Assembly (NCBI RefSeq): GCF_013204845.1
Contig: NZ_JABMKY010000003.1
Location: forward strand, 399,907 to 463,906
Direction: 5' to 3'
Length of the DNA stretch: 64,000 bases
Origin: Paenibacillus qinlingensis
GTDB taxonomy: Bacteria; Bacillota; Bacilli; Paenibacillales; NBRC-103111
Shown here piece after piece: positions 23,758-32,912 of this stretch. The notes below the pieces were generated by a model that was not told the DNA's origin, did not search any database, and saw nothing but the letters and a program-made list of their open reading frames with translations. The position numbers were made by a program, and so were the translations under genes. How positions within the stretch are numbered: the first letter of the stretch is position 1; the number at the start of each line of letters is the position of its first letter.

Positions 23758-24933
23758 ATGCGAAAAAAAGGGCTAATCAGTTTTATTTGTTTACAACTAA
23801 GTGTGATGCTGGTCCTGCCAGCGATTTATGCGGCTGAAACCAAGGTACAACCAGTGGACCTTACACCGAATGCGCTATCTGCAGTACTGATGGATGCGGA
23901 TACGGGCACGGTGATCGCGGAGAAAAATAAGGACGCCAAACTGCCGCCAGCGAGTATTACGAAAATCATGACCATGCTATTGATTATGGAAGCAATCGAC
24001 AAGGGCACTATCAAAATGGATGAAAAAGTCAGCGTTAGTGAATATGCGGCTTCCATGGGGGGCTCACAGATATTCTTAGAGCCTGGTGAACAAATGTCAG
24101 TTCAAGAGATGCTGAAGGGTATCGCAATGGCTTCCGGGAATGATGCTTCTGTCGCGATGGCTGAGAAGTTAGCGGGTTCAGAAGAGAATTTTGTTGCCAT
24201 GATGAATGAGCGCGCTGGTCAACTCGGGATGAAGAACACGCATTTTTCTAACTGTAATGGACTGCCTGTGGCTAATCACTATACAACAGCGAATGATATC
24301 GCGATAATGTCACGTGAGCTTCTGAAGCATGAAGGCATTACGAATTTCACAGGCGCCTACCAAGATTATTTACGCAAAGACTCACCTAAGCCATTTTGGC
24401 TTGTTAATACAAATAAGTTAGTACGTTTCTATAGTGGAGCTGATGGTTTGAAAACTGGTTATACCCGCGAAGCTAAATTCTGTTTGTCCGCTACAGCCAA
24501 ACGAGATAATTTACGTGTTGTCGCAGTTGTACTTGGTGAACCGAATACCAAAACGAGAAACGCTGAAGTAACAAAGTTGTTTGATTATGCTTTTGCGCAA
24601 TATACGAACTATCCATTGTTCAAAACAGGTGATAGTTTGGGAAGCTTCACGATAAATAAAGGTCAAGTATCGACAGTGCCGTTAGTAGCAAGGCAGAATT
24701 ATAGCATATTGATGAAAAAAGGGACTGACACGGCAAATATCCGACATGAATTGCAGCTTGATCCAAGCTTGAGAGCACCAGTAAGCGAAGGTCAACCGAT
24801 TGGTAAAATCATGGTCTACAATGGGGATAATGTCTTAGCCGAATACCCTTTAGAGTCTCCGCAAGCTGTTGATAAAGCCTCTTGGTGGAAGTTGTTTAAG
24901 CGGACAACGTCGGAGTTATTCACGACGAATTAA
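23758..24933 (+). CDS. dacF: D-alanyl-D-alanine carboxypeptidase DacF
   Basis: This 391-residue penicillin-binding protein trims the terminal D-Ala of peptidoglycan. It has a signal peptide (residues 1-25). The active-site motifs are Ser66 in SITK, SGN in ASGNDAS, and KTG in GLKTGYT. A C-terminal beta-domain and an amphipathic end (WWKLFKRTTSELF) suggest membrane association. Position directly before spoIIAA matches B. subtilis dacF, where it is expressed in the forespore and is co-transcribed with spoIIA. AGGAGGGG lies about 10 nt before ATG 23758. Confidence 0.9.
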   Translation: MRKKGLISFICLQLSVMLVLPAIYAAETKVQPVDLTPNALSAVLMDADTGTVIAEKNKDAKLPPASITKIMTMLLIMEAIDKGTIKMDEKVSVSEYAASMGGSQIFLEPGEQMSVQEMLKGIAMASGNDASVAMAEKLAGSEENFVAMMNERAGQLGMKNTHFSNCNGLPVANHYTTANDIAIMSRELLKHEGITNFTGAYQDYLRKDSPKPFWLVNTNKLVRFYSGADGLKTGYTREAKFCLSATAKRDNLRVVAVVLGEPNTKTRNAEVTKLFDYAFAQYTNYPLFKTGDSLGSFTINKGQVSTVPLVARQNYSILMKKGTDTANIRHELQLDPSLRAPVSEGQPIGKIMVYNGDNVLAEYPLESPQAVDKASWWKLFKRTTSELFTTN

Positions 24934-25013
24934 TGCGGAAAACAGCGAATTGAAGATGATGGGATCGTATATTTTGCCTGCTTTTAGCGGTTTTCTTCTA
25001 GTTTTGTCGGGTG

Positions 25014-25041
25014 GCAGGAAATGCCAACTCAGTTGTAGAAA
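25014..25041 (+). promoter_or_regulatory. Probable sigH promoter of the spoIIA operon
   Basis: GCAGGAAAT (perfect for the sigH -35 core AGGAAAT) is separated by 12 bp from GTAGAAA, which differs from the -10 core GAAT by one base. It lies about 33 nt before the spoIIAA start, as in B. subtilis. Confidence 0.6.
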
Positions 25042-25073
25042 CTAGTGTTCATGACCTGAAGGGAGTGAACATA

Positions 25074-25427
25074 TTGGGCATGCAAATTGAGTTTGAGCAA
25101 GGCAGAAGAGCGCTGATTGTTAGATTGAAGGGTGAACTTGACCATCATGCAGCGGATAGTGTTAAAGCGAGGATGGAGGATGCGATTGCGAAAGAGCAGA
25201 CGCACCACCTCATTCTTAGTTTGAAGGACCTCTCCTTCATGGATAGCTCAGGTCTAGGCGTTATTCTTGGCCGTTATAAGCAAATCACGAGCAAAGGCGG
25301 CAAAATGGTCGTCTGTGACGTCTCACCAGCTGTGTATCGATTGTTCGAGCTTTCAGGGATGTTTAAGATTGTATCGATTCAAGATAACGAACGTAATGCA
25401 ATGTCCAGTTTGGAGGTTGCTTTATGA
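25074..25427 (+). CDS. spoIIAA: Anti-sigma-F factor antagonist SpoIIAA
   Basis: This 117-residue STAS-domain protein releases SigF by displacing it from SpoIIAB. The conserved [14 protein letters not shown] and the phosphoacceptor motif [17 protein letters not shown] are present. The phosphorylated serine falls at residue 58, the same number as in B. subtilis. That agreement supports TTG 25074 as the start, with GGGAG eight nucleotides upstream, rather than the longer frame from 25011. Its end overlaps spoIIAB by ATGA, giving translational coupling. The gene is preceded by a sigH-like promoter. Confidence 0.93.
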   Translation: MGMQIEFEQGRRALIVRLKGELDHHAADSVKARMEDAIAKEQTHHLILSLKDLSFMDSSGLGVILGRYKQITSKGGKMVVCDVSPAVYRLFELSGMFKIVSIQDNERNAMSSLEVAL

Positions 25428-25870
25428 GTGAACGTAACTTTATGACCTTGCAATTTGCCAGCCGATCTGAGAATGAAGCTTTTGCACGTGTGGCAGTGGC
25501 TGCATTCGTTTCGCAGTTAGATCCCACATTAGATGAACTGACGGATATCAAAACGGTCGTTTCAGAAGCCGTAACGAATTCGATTATACATGGTTATAAC
25601 AATAATAAGGATGGTGTCATTACCATTTCAGCTGAAATTGATGATGACACGATTCGTTTAACGATTGAGGACAAGGGTGAAGGTATCGCTGATTTAGAAC
25701 AAGCGAAAGAGCCCTTGTACACCTCTAAACCAGAGCTAGAACGTTCTGGAATGGGATTTACGATTATGGAAAATTTTATGGACGAAGTGGAAGTTGTGAC
25801 GGCCGTCGGAATCGGAACGAAAATAAACATGTTGAAGCGAATTGAATCTAAAAAAGCTTTATACAATTAG
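25424..25870 (+). CDS. spoIIAB: Anti-sigma-F factor and SpoIIAA kinase SpoIIAB
   Basis: This 148-residue GHKL-type ATPase either holds SigF inactive or phosphorylates SpoIIAA. Motifs in order are the N box ([12 protein letters not shown], about residue 45), the G1 box ([10 protein letters not shown], about 85) and the G2 box with the ATP lid ([13 protein letters not shown], about 110). The ATG overlaps the spoIIAA stop and sigF starts 11 nt downstream, so the three regulators are made in coupled amounts, as the partner-switch requires. Confidence 0.95.
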   Translation: MSERNFMTLQFASRSENEAFARVAVAAFVSQLDPTLDELTDIKTVVSEAVTNSIIHGYNNNKDGVITISAEIDDDTIRLTIEDKGEGIADLEQAKEPLYTSKPELERSGMGFTIMENFMDEVEVVTAVGIGTKINMLKRIESKKALYN

Positions 25871-25881
25871 GGGTAGGGTCT

Positions 25882-26637
25882 ATGGATGTTGATCTGAAGC
25901 ATGCTTCTCATAGTTATTTAGACGATTCGGAAGTCAAACGGTTAATCGCCCTCAGCCAATCCGGAGATGGACTCGCTAGAGAAACACTTGTCAGCTGCAA
26001 TATCCGTTTGGTGTGGTCCGTGGTTCAGCGCTTTTTGAACCGTGGTTACGAAGCCGAAGACTTGTTCCAGATCGGGTGCATTGGACTGCTTAAGTCCGTG
26101 GACAAATTCGATCTATCGTATGATGTCAAATTCTCAACTTATGCCGTCCCGATGATTATCGGGGAGATTCAGCGGTTTCTGCGGGATGACGGCACATTAA
26201 AAGTAAGCCGCTCTCTGAAGGAGCTTGCGAACAAAATTCGCAAGACGAAGGATGAGCTATCGAAACGTCTGGGAAGGCTTCCTACGATCAAAGAGGTTGC
26301 CGAAGAGCTTATGATAACGCCGGAGGAGGTCGTGTTCGCTCAAGAGGCGAATAAACCACTCTCGTCGATTCATGAGACCGTATTTGAGAACGATGGAGAT
26401 CCGATCACACTCATGGATCAAATTTCGGATGAATCCGGTGAGAAATGGTTCGAGAAGCTTGCCTTGAATGAGGCGATTGGGACGCTCTCAGAGCGTGAAA
26501 GACTTATTGTTTATCTCCGCTATTTCCGCGATCAGACGCAGTCGGAGGTTGCAAGCAGATTGGGCATATCTCAAGTGCAGGTATCGCGCTTGGAGAAAAA
26601 GATTCTGCAATCGATCAAGGATCAGATTGCTCAATAA
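25882..26637 (+). CDS. sigF: RNA polymerase sigma factor SigF
   Basis: This 251-residue forespore-specific sigma factor shows region 2 (RLVWSVVQRFLNRGYEAEDL, FQIGCIGLLKSVDKFDL) and the -10-binding FSTYAVPMIIGEIQRFLRDD. Region 3 and region 4 follow (LSERERLIVYLRYFRD, SEVASRLGISQVQVSRLEKK). The SpoIIAB partner and gene order identify it as SigF rather than SigB or SigG. It directs early forespore transcription. A strong terminator follows the gene, separating it from a minus-strand DUF378 gene. Confidence 0.95.
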   Translation: MDVDLKHASHSYLDDSEVKRLIALSQSGDGLARETLVSCNIRLVWSVVQRFLNRGYEAEDLFQIGCIGLLKSVDKFDLSYDVKFSTYAVPMIIGEIQRFLRDDGTLKVSRSLKELANKIRKTKDELSKRLGRLPTIKEVAEELMITPEEVVFAQEANKPLSSIHETVFENDGDPITLMDQISDESGEKWFEKLALNEAIGTLSERERLIVYLRYFRDQTQSEVASRLGISQVQVSRLEKKILQSIKDQIAQ

Positions 26638-26664
26638 TGTTCTAGACGTAACAACGCGCTGATT

Positions 26665-26697
26665 AAAACCGTGCTCCTTATAGGAGGACGGTTTTTC
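26665..26697 (+). terminator. Intrinsic terminator of the spoIIA operon
   Basis: AAAACCG and CGGTTTT close an outer stem, with CTCCT and AGGAG inside, followed by a T-run. Confidence 0.88.
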
Positions 26698-26790
26698 AGT
26701 GCATATACATAATATACATATAGCCGCTAATTTCCCATGAGTAAGTATCAGGGGGATGAGCGGCTTGTTTCTTATACGCAGAACTCTTTT

Positions 26791-27000
26791 CTACCTTGCC
26801 GAATAACGATCAACCGCATAAAATCTGACGCAGTATATCCCGCATAGACCTACGAGGGAATATACGATACGACTTAACCCTGAAGATTCACGGTGTGAAT
26901 CTCCCCCAAGTAGAGCAGAAACTAAATCCCATTCGAAAAGCCCAACTAGAAGCCAATTCAGCGCACCAATGATGACGAGTGTTAACGCGAATTTTGCCAT
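26791..27000 (-). CDS. DUF378 small membrane protein (YuzA-like)
   Basis: This 69-residue protein has the DUF378 signature LVIIGALNWLLVGLFEWDLV near the start and a second hydrophobic segment (RIVYSLVGLCGIYCV). Family members are small two-helix membrane proteins without a known role. The last ten residues (RFYAVDRYSAR) extend past the usual end. AAGGTG lies upstream of ATG 27000. It is the only minus-strand gene between sigF and spoVAA, a slot that is empty in B. subtilis. Confidence 0.8.
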   Translation of the reverse strand: MAKFALTLVIIGALNWLLVGLFEWDLVSALLGGDSHRESSGLSRIVYSLVGLCGIYCVRFYAVDRYSAR

Positions 27001-27191
27001 GTTATCACCTTCTTTTTATGGAATAAGTAATCGTATTCCCTATTTAACATGCCTTGCCATATCCAACATTATGCACGGAGAATTTACCAAATCTTGAATG
27101 GATTACGCGAAGGAAGGATTTTGCATACTAATTCTATACATGGATGACTGCAGACAGAATTGACATTGTTAAGCTCTGAGAGGGGTGAACC

Positions 27192-27824
27192 ATGGAACAG
27201 ACAGTTAATAAATATTTATACATACGACTGCGCCGCAAAGCGCGTATTCGCAAAGGTCAGACTGTGAGACTGCACCATATTGCACAACTATTTGTAGAGC
27301 CTGAATATGAACAAGCTCTGAATGAGTTGATTATTCATCAACCCCAGCAAGAGGATGGAAATCGCGTGCTCATAGACATGCTATTGATTATTCGAAAAGT
27401 AAAGAAACGATTTCCTGAACTGCAAGTTGAACATTTTGGGGAACCACACGTGCTGTTAGAAATATACACCGATAATAAGAAAGCAAATCCGCTTCTCATT
27501 GGAATTGTATGGTTGCTTTTATTTATTGGCTCAGGGTTGGCGATCATGAATTTCCATGCAGACGTATCCATGCTTGCTGTCCATCAGCGTATTTATGAAT
27601 TGATGACGGGGAAAAAGGTAGATCATCCGCTCATTTTGCAAATTCCTTATTCGATTGGCATCGGAGCAGGAATGGTACTTTTCTTTAACCATCTGTTCAA
27701 AAAGAAGTTCAACGAAGAACCGAGCCCATTAGAAGTTGAGATGTTTATGTATCAAGAAAATATTAATCATTATGTCATCACAGAAGAATACTCGAAAATC
27801 AATGAAGAAGGAGACGCGAAGTGA
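27192..27824 (+). CDS. spoVAA: Stage V sporulation protein AA
   Basis: This 210-residue protein belongs to the SpoVA set required to move Ca2+-dipicolinic acid into and out of spores. It has a soluble N-terminal domain (YLYIRLRRKARIRKGQTVRL) and two membrane segments (PLLIGIVWLLLFIGSGLAIM and PYSIGIGAGMVLFFNHLF). GAGGGGTGA precedes ATG 27192. SpoVAB overlaps its stop codon. In B. subtilis the operon continues with C, D, Eb, Ea and F, but here C-E are missing between AB and AF. Confidence 0.88.
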   Translation: MEQTVNKYLYIRLRRKARIRKGQTVRLHHIAQLFVEPEYEQALNELIIHQPQQEDGNRVLIDMLLIIRKVKKRFPELQVEHFGEPHVLLEIYTDNKKANPLLIGIVWLLLFIGSGLAIMNFHADVSMLAVHQRIYELMTGKKVDHPLILQIPYSIGIGAGMVLFFNHLFKKKFNEEPSPLEVEMFMYQENINHYVITEEYSKINEEGDAK

Positions 27825-28243
27825 TTACGCTGCTCGGGGAAGCTTTCCTTGCTGCATTTATCGGATTAGCTGGAGGCATTGCGGTTGGGAGCGGCATGGT
27901 TGCCTTTCTAGTGGTTCTGGACATTATCCCTAGGTTAGCCCAAATCACAAGATCATTTTCCAAAATCCATGCGTATGAAGCAGCAGTTGTAATAGGTTCA
28001 CTCATGTTTACTTGGGTGGATTTCAGTGATTTGCATATGCATTTGTTCCCAATGGGAGCGGCACTATTCGGCCTATTTGCAGGTTGCTTCGTAGGCTTGC
28101 TCGCTGCAGCGCTGACTGAAATCGTCAATGTGCTGCCGATTTTGGCCAAACGCGTAGGAATGGATTCCTATCGAATAGTGCTGTTAATGGCTATGATTTT
28201 CGGTAAGGTTATTGGTTCCTTGTTTGAATGGTTATTTTATTAA
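27821..28243 (+). CDS. spoVAB: Stage V sporulation protein AB
   Basis: This 140-residue, very hydrophobic protein starts at GTG 27821 within the spoVAA stop (GTGA overlap). About four to five membrane segments are visible, beginning with LLGEAFLAAFIGLAGGIAVG. The conserved HAYEAAVVIGSL and the C-terminal RIVLLMAMIFGKVIGSLFEW fit the SpoVAB family. It works with SpoVAA in the forespore inner membrane. The next gene, only 24 nt away, is spoVAF rather than spoVAC. Confidence 0.88.
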   Translation: MITLLGEAFLAAFIGLAGGIAVGSGMVAFLVVLDIIPRLAQITRSFSKIHAYEAAVVIGSLMFTWVDFSDLHMHLFPMGAALFGLFAGCFVGLLAAALTEIVNVLPILAKRVGMDSYRIVLLMAMIFGKVIGSLFEWLFY

Positions 28244-28267
28244 AGGGCGGAGGAAGGTGGCACACCA

Positions 28268-29911
28268 ATGAAGTTTATTGTTAGAAATGGTCAACAAAGT
28301 GATGAGGAGAACTTGCAAGAATTACAGGAAGACGAGAATCAAGGCATTCAAGAACATAATCAAGAAGAAAAACTAGCTGTTGATGAAGAAGGAAATTTAT
28401 CGGCCTATAATCCCATTACAAATATGACACCGGCAGAGAAGGCTCTTAAGATCCAAGAAGATATTCCGAAAAGTCTGCGAGAGGTACAGCGCGTATTGGA
28501 AGAAAGGGTCGGATTGAATCGAAGTTTTGATCTTGTGATGAGAGAGATGGTGTTTGGCGCCAAACGCGTTGGTATCTTTTACTGCAACGGGTTCGCCAAA
28601 GATACCGTGTTGACAGATATTATCACTCGACTGACTTATGCAGATAGTGAGACGGTGGCTCACCATACGTTGGAAACTTTTATTGAAAAACTAATCCCAC
28701 ATATTCAAGTAAAGCATTATACGAAAATGTCTGAGATTGTTGGACAAGTATTAATGGGCGGAACCGCCTTCTTTATCGAAGGAGTAACGACGGCCATTGC
28801 GGTTGATGCAAAAACCTTTCCAATCCGATCAATTGCTGAACCAGATCTAGAGCGTGTCGTCAGAGGTTCTCGCGATGGATTTGTAGAAACACTGTTAACG
28901 AATGTCACCCTTGTTAGACGTCGAATTCGTGATGAACGTTTTAAACTAGAAATCATGCAAATCGGTAAGCGCACGAAGACAGATGTGTGTATCGGATATA
29001 TTAATGATATTGCGGATGCGGCACTCGTCCAAGATATTAAAGACAAAATGAAACAAGTTGAGATTGATGGTCTGCCCTTAGGTGAGAAACAATTAGAGGA
29101 AATGATTGTTAATAAGGGTTGGAATCCGTATCCAATGGTTCGTTATTCAGAAAGGCCGGATGTTGTCTCTGCTCATTTATTGGAAGGACATGTTTGCGTA
29201 TTCGTGGATACTTCGCCAAGCGTGATGATCTTGCCGACGACCTTTTTTCATCATGTACAGCATGCGGAAGAATATCGGAATACGCCTTTTATCGGCACGT
29301 ATTTGAGGTGGGTTCGTTTTGCAGGCATTATGATGTCGATTTTCTTGCTGCCTCTCTGGTATCTGATGGTAATGGAACCTTCCTTAAAACCAGCGGGTCT
29401 AGAATTCCTTGGCCCGCAGAAGGAAGGTACGTTGCCGCTACTCATTCAATTCTTGATTGCAGATATAGGAATCGATTTGATGCGTATGGCAGCCGTACAT
29501 ACCCCTTCACCGCTTGCAACTGCGATGGGATTGGTGGCCGCGATATTGGTCGGAGACATCGCCGTTAAGACAGGACTCTTCATAAACGAAGTGATCCTAT
29601 ACCTTGCACTTGCTTCGATTGGGATGTTCGCTACACCAAGTTATGAATTAGGTTTAGCGAATCGAATAGTGAGGCTAGCTTTATTAATAACGGTATCCAT
29701 TTTTGGCGTTCCTGGGTTTGTGATTGGCTCTACATTATGGCTTATTATGCTGGCTTCGAAGAAATCCTATGATGCCCCCTATATGTGGCCATTTATCCCA
29801 TTTAATGCTAAGAGCTTCTTCTCGATCTTACTTCGTCGTCCAGTACTTGCAAGTAAAACAAGGCTTAGTATTACAAAGCCAATTGATGGTACCCGTCAAC
29901 CAAAATCATAG
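28268..29911 (+). CDS. spoVAF: SpoVAF/GerA-family spore membrane protein
   Basis: This 547-residue protein resembles the A subunit of GerA-type germinant receptors. It has an acidic, Gln/Glu-rich N-terminal tail (residues 8-45) and a large soluble domain that includes LRRVRGSRDGFVETL-like features (seen as VVRGSRDGFVETLLTNVTLV). Five or so membrane segments then end near residue 510. SpoVAF differs from GerAA by its genome position after spoVA genes. It modulates germination, probably with a partner protein. A terminator follows. I see no spoVAEa partner gene here. Confidence 0.88.
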   Translation: MKFIVRNGQQSDEENLQELQEDENQGIQEHNQEEKLAVDEEGNLSAYNPITNMTPAEKALKIQEDIPKSLREVQRVLEERVGLNRSFDLVMREMVFGAKRVGIFYCNGFAKDTVLTDIITRLTYADSETVAHHTLETFIEKLIPHIQVKHYTKMSEIVGQVLMGGTAFFIEGVTTAIAVDAKTFPIRSIAEPDLERVVRGSRDGFVETLLTNVTLVRRRIRDERFKLEIMQIGKRTKTDVCIGYINDIADAALVQDIKDKMKQVEIDGLPLGEKQLEEMIVNKGWNPYPMVRYSERPDVVSAHLLEGHVCVFVDTSPSVMILPTTFFHHVQHAEEYRNTPFIGTYLRWVRFAGIMMSIFLLPLWYLMVMEPSLKPAGLEFLGPQKEGTLPLLIQFLIADIGIDLMRMAAVHTPSPLATAMGLVAAILVGDIAVKTGLFINEVILYLALASIGMFATPSYELGLANRIVRLALLITVSIFGVPGFVIGSTLWLIMLASKKSYDAPYMWPFIPFNAKSFFSILLRRPVLASKTRLSITKPIDGTRQPKS

Positions 29912-29920
29912 CGTAGAAAT

Positions 29921-29947
29921 GGGCTGGAATCCTCCTGCCCTTTTTTG
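29921..29947 (+). terminator. Intrinsic terminator of the spoVA operon
   Basis: GGGCTGGA and TCCTGCCC form a stem with one mismatch, followed by TTTTTTG. Confidence 0.8.
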
Positions 29948-30070
29948 TTTGTTCTAGGCGCATGTATTGTCAAATACGCGTGCACTATGGTACTTTTATT
30001 AGTATGTATGCGACCTCTTTAGCGGAATTTGGCATAGGGAAGGTTCAAGTAGAGAGGGGAAAATATAGCT

Positions 30071-31402
30071 ATGTATTTACATGGTACCAGTAGAATAAAT
30101 GACCAAGGCCACCTCGAAATTGGCGGTGTTGATACGACAAAGTTAGTTGCCGAATACGGTACGCCTCTCTATGTTTTTGACGAGACACTCGTACGTCAGC
30201 GTTGTCGTGAATTTGTTGAAGCTTTCGGAGCTTCTGGGCTAAAATTTCAAGTAGCCTATGCAAGTAAAGCGTTTTGCGTAATGGCGATGTGCCGGATTGT
30301 AGAAGAAGAGGGTATGTCTTTGGACGTTGTATCCGATGGCGAGCTGTATACAGCGCTTCAAGCGGGCTTCCCAGCAGAGCGTATTCACTTCCACGGGAAT
30401 AACAAAACCATTTCTGAAATGGAAATGGCCATTGATGCCAAAATTGGATGCTTTGTTGTGGATAACTTTATCGAGTTGCAAATGCTTAATGCGATTGCAG
30501 CTGAGAAACGCCAAAAAGTGAAAATTTTATTGCGGATTACACCGGGTGTTGAGGCGCATACGCATGAATATATTTCAACGGGTCAGACAGATTCCAAATT
30601 CGGCTTCGATTTGGGGAATGGTTCTGCATTCCGCGCGATTGGGGAGGCTTCGCAGCTTTCCAATTTAGATCTTTTGGGCATTCATTCGCATATTGGTTCA
30701 CAGATATTTGAAGTCGAAGGCTTCCGTATCGCGGCTGAGAAAATGGCCGAATTTGCCATTCATGTGCGGACAGAACTAGGTGTCACGTTCAAGGTCATTA
30801 ACCTTGGCGGTGGTTTCGGAATTCGCTATGTAAGTGAAGATACGCCTCTCCCTGTTGCTGTTTATGTGAAGGCTATTACGGATGCAATCCTAACCAACTT
30901 CGGAAACAACGGTTATCCGCTTCCGGAAATTTGGGTTGAACCGGGCCGCAGCATCGTTGGTGATGCAGGGACGACGCTCTACACGGTCGGAACAACGAAG
31001 GACATTCCAGGAGTCCGGAAGTATGTAGCTGTGGATGGCGGTATGACTGATAATCCGCGTCCTGCGCTGTACGATGCTGTTTATGAAGCGGGACTCGCTA
31101 ATCGCGCTACTGAGCAACCAGCTGAGATCGTTTCGATTGCCGGCAAATGTTGTGAAAGCGGCGATATGTTGATCTGGGATGTGAATCTGCCGAAGGTAGC
31201 GGCAGGTGATATTTTGGCTGTGTCGAGTACAGGAGCTTACAATTACTCGATGGCTAGCAATTATAACCGTATTCGTAGACCGGGTGTCGTTTTCGTCAAA
31301 GACGGCCAAAGCGACCTCGTCGTGAAACGTGAATCTTTTGATCAAATCGTAGGCAATGACGTAATTCCAGCGAGAATGAAACAAGTCAGCAAGACGGTTT
31401 AA
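30071..31402 (+). CDS. lysA: Diaminopimelate decarboxylase
   Basis: This 443-residue PLP enzyme performs the last step of lysine synthesis. The PLP lysine lies in AYASKAFC (about residue 66). Family motifs follow: SDGELYTALQAGF, HGNNKT, SKFGFDLG, HSHIGSQIFE, LGGGFGIRY and EPGRSIVGDAG. The C-terminal domain contains the CCESGD motif that completes the neighbouring active site in the dimer. AGGGGA lies upstream of ATG 30071. Position after spoVAF matches B. subtilis. It also diverts DAP, a peptidoglycan precursor. Confidence 0.95.
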   Translation: MYLHGTSRINDQGHLEIGGVDTTKLVAEYGTPLYVFDETLVRQRCREFVEAFGASGLKFQVAYASKAFCVMAMCRIVEEEGMSLDVVSDGELYTALQAGFPAERIHFHGNNKTISEMEMAIDAKIGCFVVDNFIELQMLNAIAAEKRQKVKILLRITPGVEAHTHEYISTGQTDSKFGFDLGNGSAFRAIGEASQLSNLDLLGIHSHIGSQIFEVEGFRIAAEKMAEFAIHVRTELGVTFKVINLGGGFGIRYVSEDTPLPVAVYVKAITDAILTNFGNNGYPLPEIWVEPGRSIVGDAGTTLYTVGTTKDIPGVRKYVAVDGGMTDNPRPALYDAVYEAGLANRATEQPAEIVSIAGKCCESGDMLIWDVNLPKVAAGDILAVSSTGAYNYSMASNYNRIRRPGVVFVKDGQSDLVVKRESFDQIVGNDVIPARMKQVSKTV

Positions 31403-31416
31403 TGGTATCATGAAAG

Positions 31417-31460
31417 CAGCAAGGGCCCCCAGAGTTTCGCGGGGTTCCTCTTGCTGTTTG
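31417..31460 (+). terminator. Probable terminator after lysA
   Basis: CAGCAAG, GG and CCCC pair with GGGG, CC and CTTGCTG respectively, giving a long stem with small bulges, followed by a short TTTGTGT. Confidence 0.6.
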
Positions 31461-31519
31461 TGTAATGCTGCCATTCATAGTAGAATAAGATATTATTTCC
31501 TAAAGGAGTGAACCACATA

Positions 31520-31951
31520 ATGGCAAAACAAGCAAAAATTCAACTAGCAGGTGGCGGAGAGGTTGTTATCGATCTTTTTGAGAAAGATGCACCGAACACT
31601 GTCGCTAACTTTGAAAAACTAGCAAACTCCGGTTTCTACAACGGACTTGTTTTTCACCGCGTAATCCCAGGATTCGTTGCACAAGGTGGTTGCCCAACTG
31701 GAACAGGAACTGGTGGCCCTGGCTACCAAATCAACTGTGAAATCAACCCGAACAAACATGAGCGCGGCTCCCTAGCTATGGCGCATGCTGGTCGTAACAC
31801 AGGTGGAAGCCAATTCTACATCGCTTACCAACCACAACCGCATTTGGATGGTGGACACACAGTGTTCGGTAAAGTATCCAAAGGTATGGAGCTTGTTGAT
31901 GCATTCAAAGGCAAAGACAAAATGGAAAAAGTAGAAGTTGTAGAAGTATAA
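31520..31951 (+). CDS. ppiB: Peptidyl-prolyl cis-trans isomerase (cyclophilin)
   Basis: This 143-residue cytoplasmic cyclophilin isomerises Xaa-Pro bonds. Hallmarks are [32 protein letters not shown] and [15 protein letters not shown], which carry the catalytic Arg, Phe and Gln, and [12 protein letters not shown]. There is no signal peptide. AAAGGAG at 31502-31508 supports ATG 31520; GTG 31508 overlaps that site. It has its own terminator, so it is probably monocistronic. Confidence 0.93.
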   Translation: MAKQAKIQLAGGGEVVIDLFEKDAPNTVANFEKLANSGFYNGLVFHRVIPGFVAQGGCPTGTGTGGPGYQINCEINPNKHERGSLAMAHAGRNTGGSQFYIAYQPQPHLDGGHTVFGKVSKGMELVDAFKGKDKMEKVEVVEV

Positions 31952-31964
31952 TTTCTGTCATATG

Positions 31965-31996
31965 AACTGCTCAGACTTAGGTCTGGGCAGTTTTTT
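31965..31996 (+). terminator. Intrinsic terminator after ppiB
   Basis: AACTGC-TCAGAC pairs with GTCTG-GGCAGTT around a TTAG loop, followed by TTTTTTG. Confidence 0.9.
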
Positions 31997-32082
31997 GCAT
32001 TTTGGGTGAAGGAGTGGGATGGCAAAGTGAGAGTGGCTATAAGCGAATAGGTGGAGATACTGTAGCGAGAGGGCAATGTGCG

Positions 32083-32160
32083 AATAGATGGATTTTCTGT
32101 AGTTAATTATTTGGATTTTCTGAAAAAAAGCCAATTAGATGGATTTCATGTAGTTAATAT
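32083..32160. repeat. Pair of ~28-bp direct repeats, 50 bp apart
   Basis: AATAGATGGATTTTCTGTAG (then TTAATTAT) at 32083 and AATTAGATGGATTTCATGTA (then GTTAATAT) at 32133 align closely. A partial copy, TTGGATTTTCTG, lies between them. Looks like a decaying repeat array. Confidence 0.5.
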
Positions 32161-32381
32161 CAGGCATATTTAAGGAAATCAGTATTTTGAGGAGAATTTA
32201 CTGCATATTTTCCATTTAAATGGGATAATTGGTGGAATTCATCAGAAATAGCTGTATATTTTACAGGTAAGTAAGTGAAATTGAGTAAGTACAGCAGCCC
32301 CGAATGGTATTCCTTAGCTATTTTGTAAACCAACATGTCAGTACTGTGTAACTAAGCGAGTAAATGAGTAACTAAGTGAGT

Positions 32382-32677
32382 AACTCCCCGGCACCTAGCA
32401 CCCCGGCAACTATACAACACAAATATCAACTCCCCAACACATAGCACTCCAGCAACTATACAACACAAATATCAACTCCCCAGCACCTAGCACTCCAGCA
32501 ACTATACAACACAAATATCAACTCCCCAGCACCTAGCATCCCAGCAACTATCCAACACAAATATCAATTCCCCAGCACCTAGCATCCCAGCAACTATCCA
32601 GCACAAATATCAATTCCCCAACACCTAGCACTCCAGCAACTATCCAACACAAATATTAACTCCCCAGCACCTAGCAC
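32382..32677. repeat. Tandem repeat, 46-bp unit, about 6.4 copies
   Basis: Six full units of exactly 46 bp start at 32382, 32428, 32474, 32520, 32566 and 32612; a 20-bp partial unit starts at 32658. Each begins AACTCCCC or AATTCCCC, continues with GCACCTAGCAC/T and AGCAACTATMCA, and ends in ACACAAATATC. Units differ at only a few positions. The array is not a CRISPR because there are no unique spacers, and no frame across it gives a plausible repeat protein. Confidence 0.9.
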
Positions 32678-32912
32678 ACTACTAACTAGTAACTAGATAA
32701 TTATATTCCTATTTCTAAATACTTGAGCTCCTCCAACTCCGAAGGCACAACACCCAACACACCGGTAACAAGAACCATTCTCCAGCAACTTCTTCAACGC
32801 AAATAAACCCTATCTAACTCTTCAGAAAATGTCATACCCACTCAAGTAGAACCCATCTCCTCATGGATACGTCAAATTTAAAAAGGGAATACGTAAGAAA
32901 GGTGATGTTGGT

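Larger units (their letters stand above)
31997..32912. other. Non-coding tract of about 0.9 kb with several repeat types
   Basis: No convincing gene is present on either strand. The tract holds two copies of an AGATGGATTT-type sequence (32083-32160) and short GAGTAACTAAG-like repeats (about 32350-32381). A 46-bp tandem array (32382-32677) follows, then AT-rich sequence. Base usage is strand-asymmetric (very C/A-rich, G-poor in the array). Confidence 0.7.

Noticed and set aside
27118..27130. sigG promoter before spoVAA
   Set aside because: CATACTA-like sequence is present, but no -35 at the right distance could be seen.
29119..29568. 149-codon plus-strand frame inside spoVAF
   Set aside because: Out-of-frame shadow of the membrane-domain coding sequence.
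32382..32677. CRISPR array
   Set aside because: The repeats are contiguous 46-bp units with no unique spacers and no cas genes.
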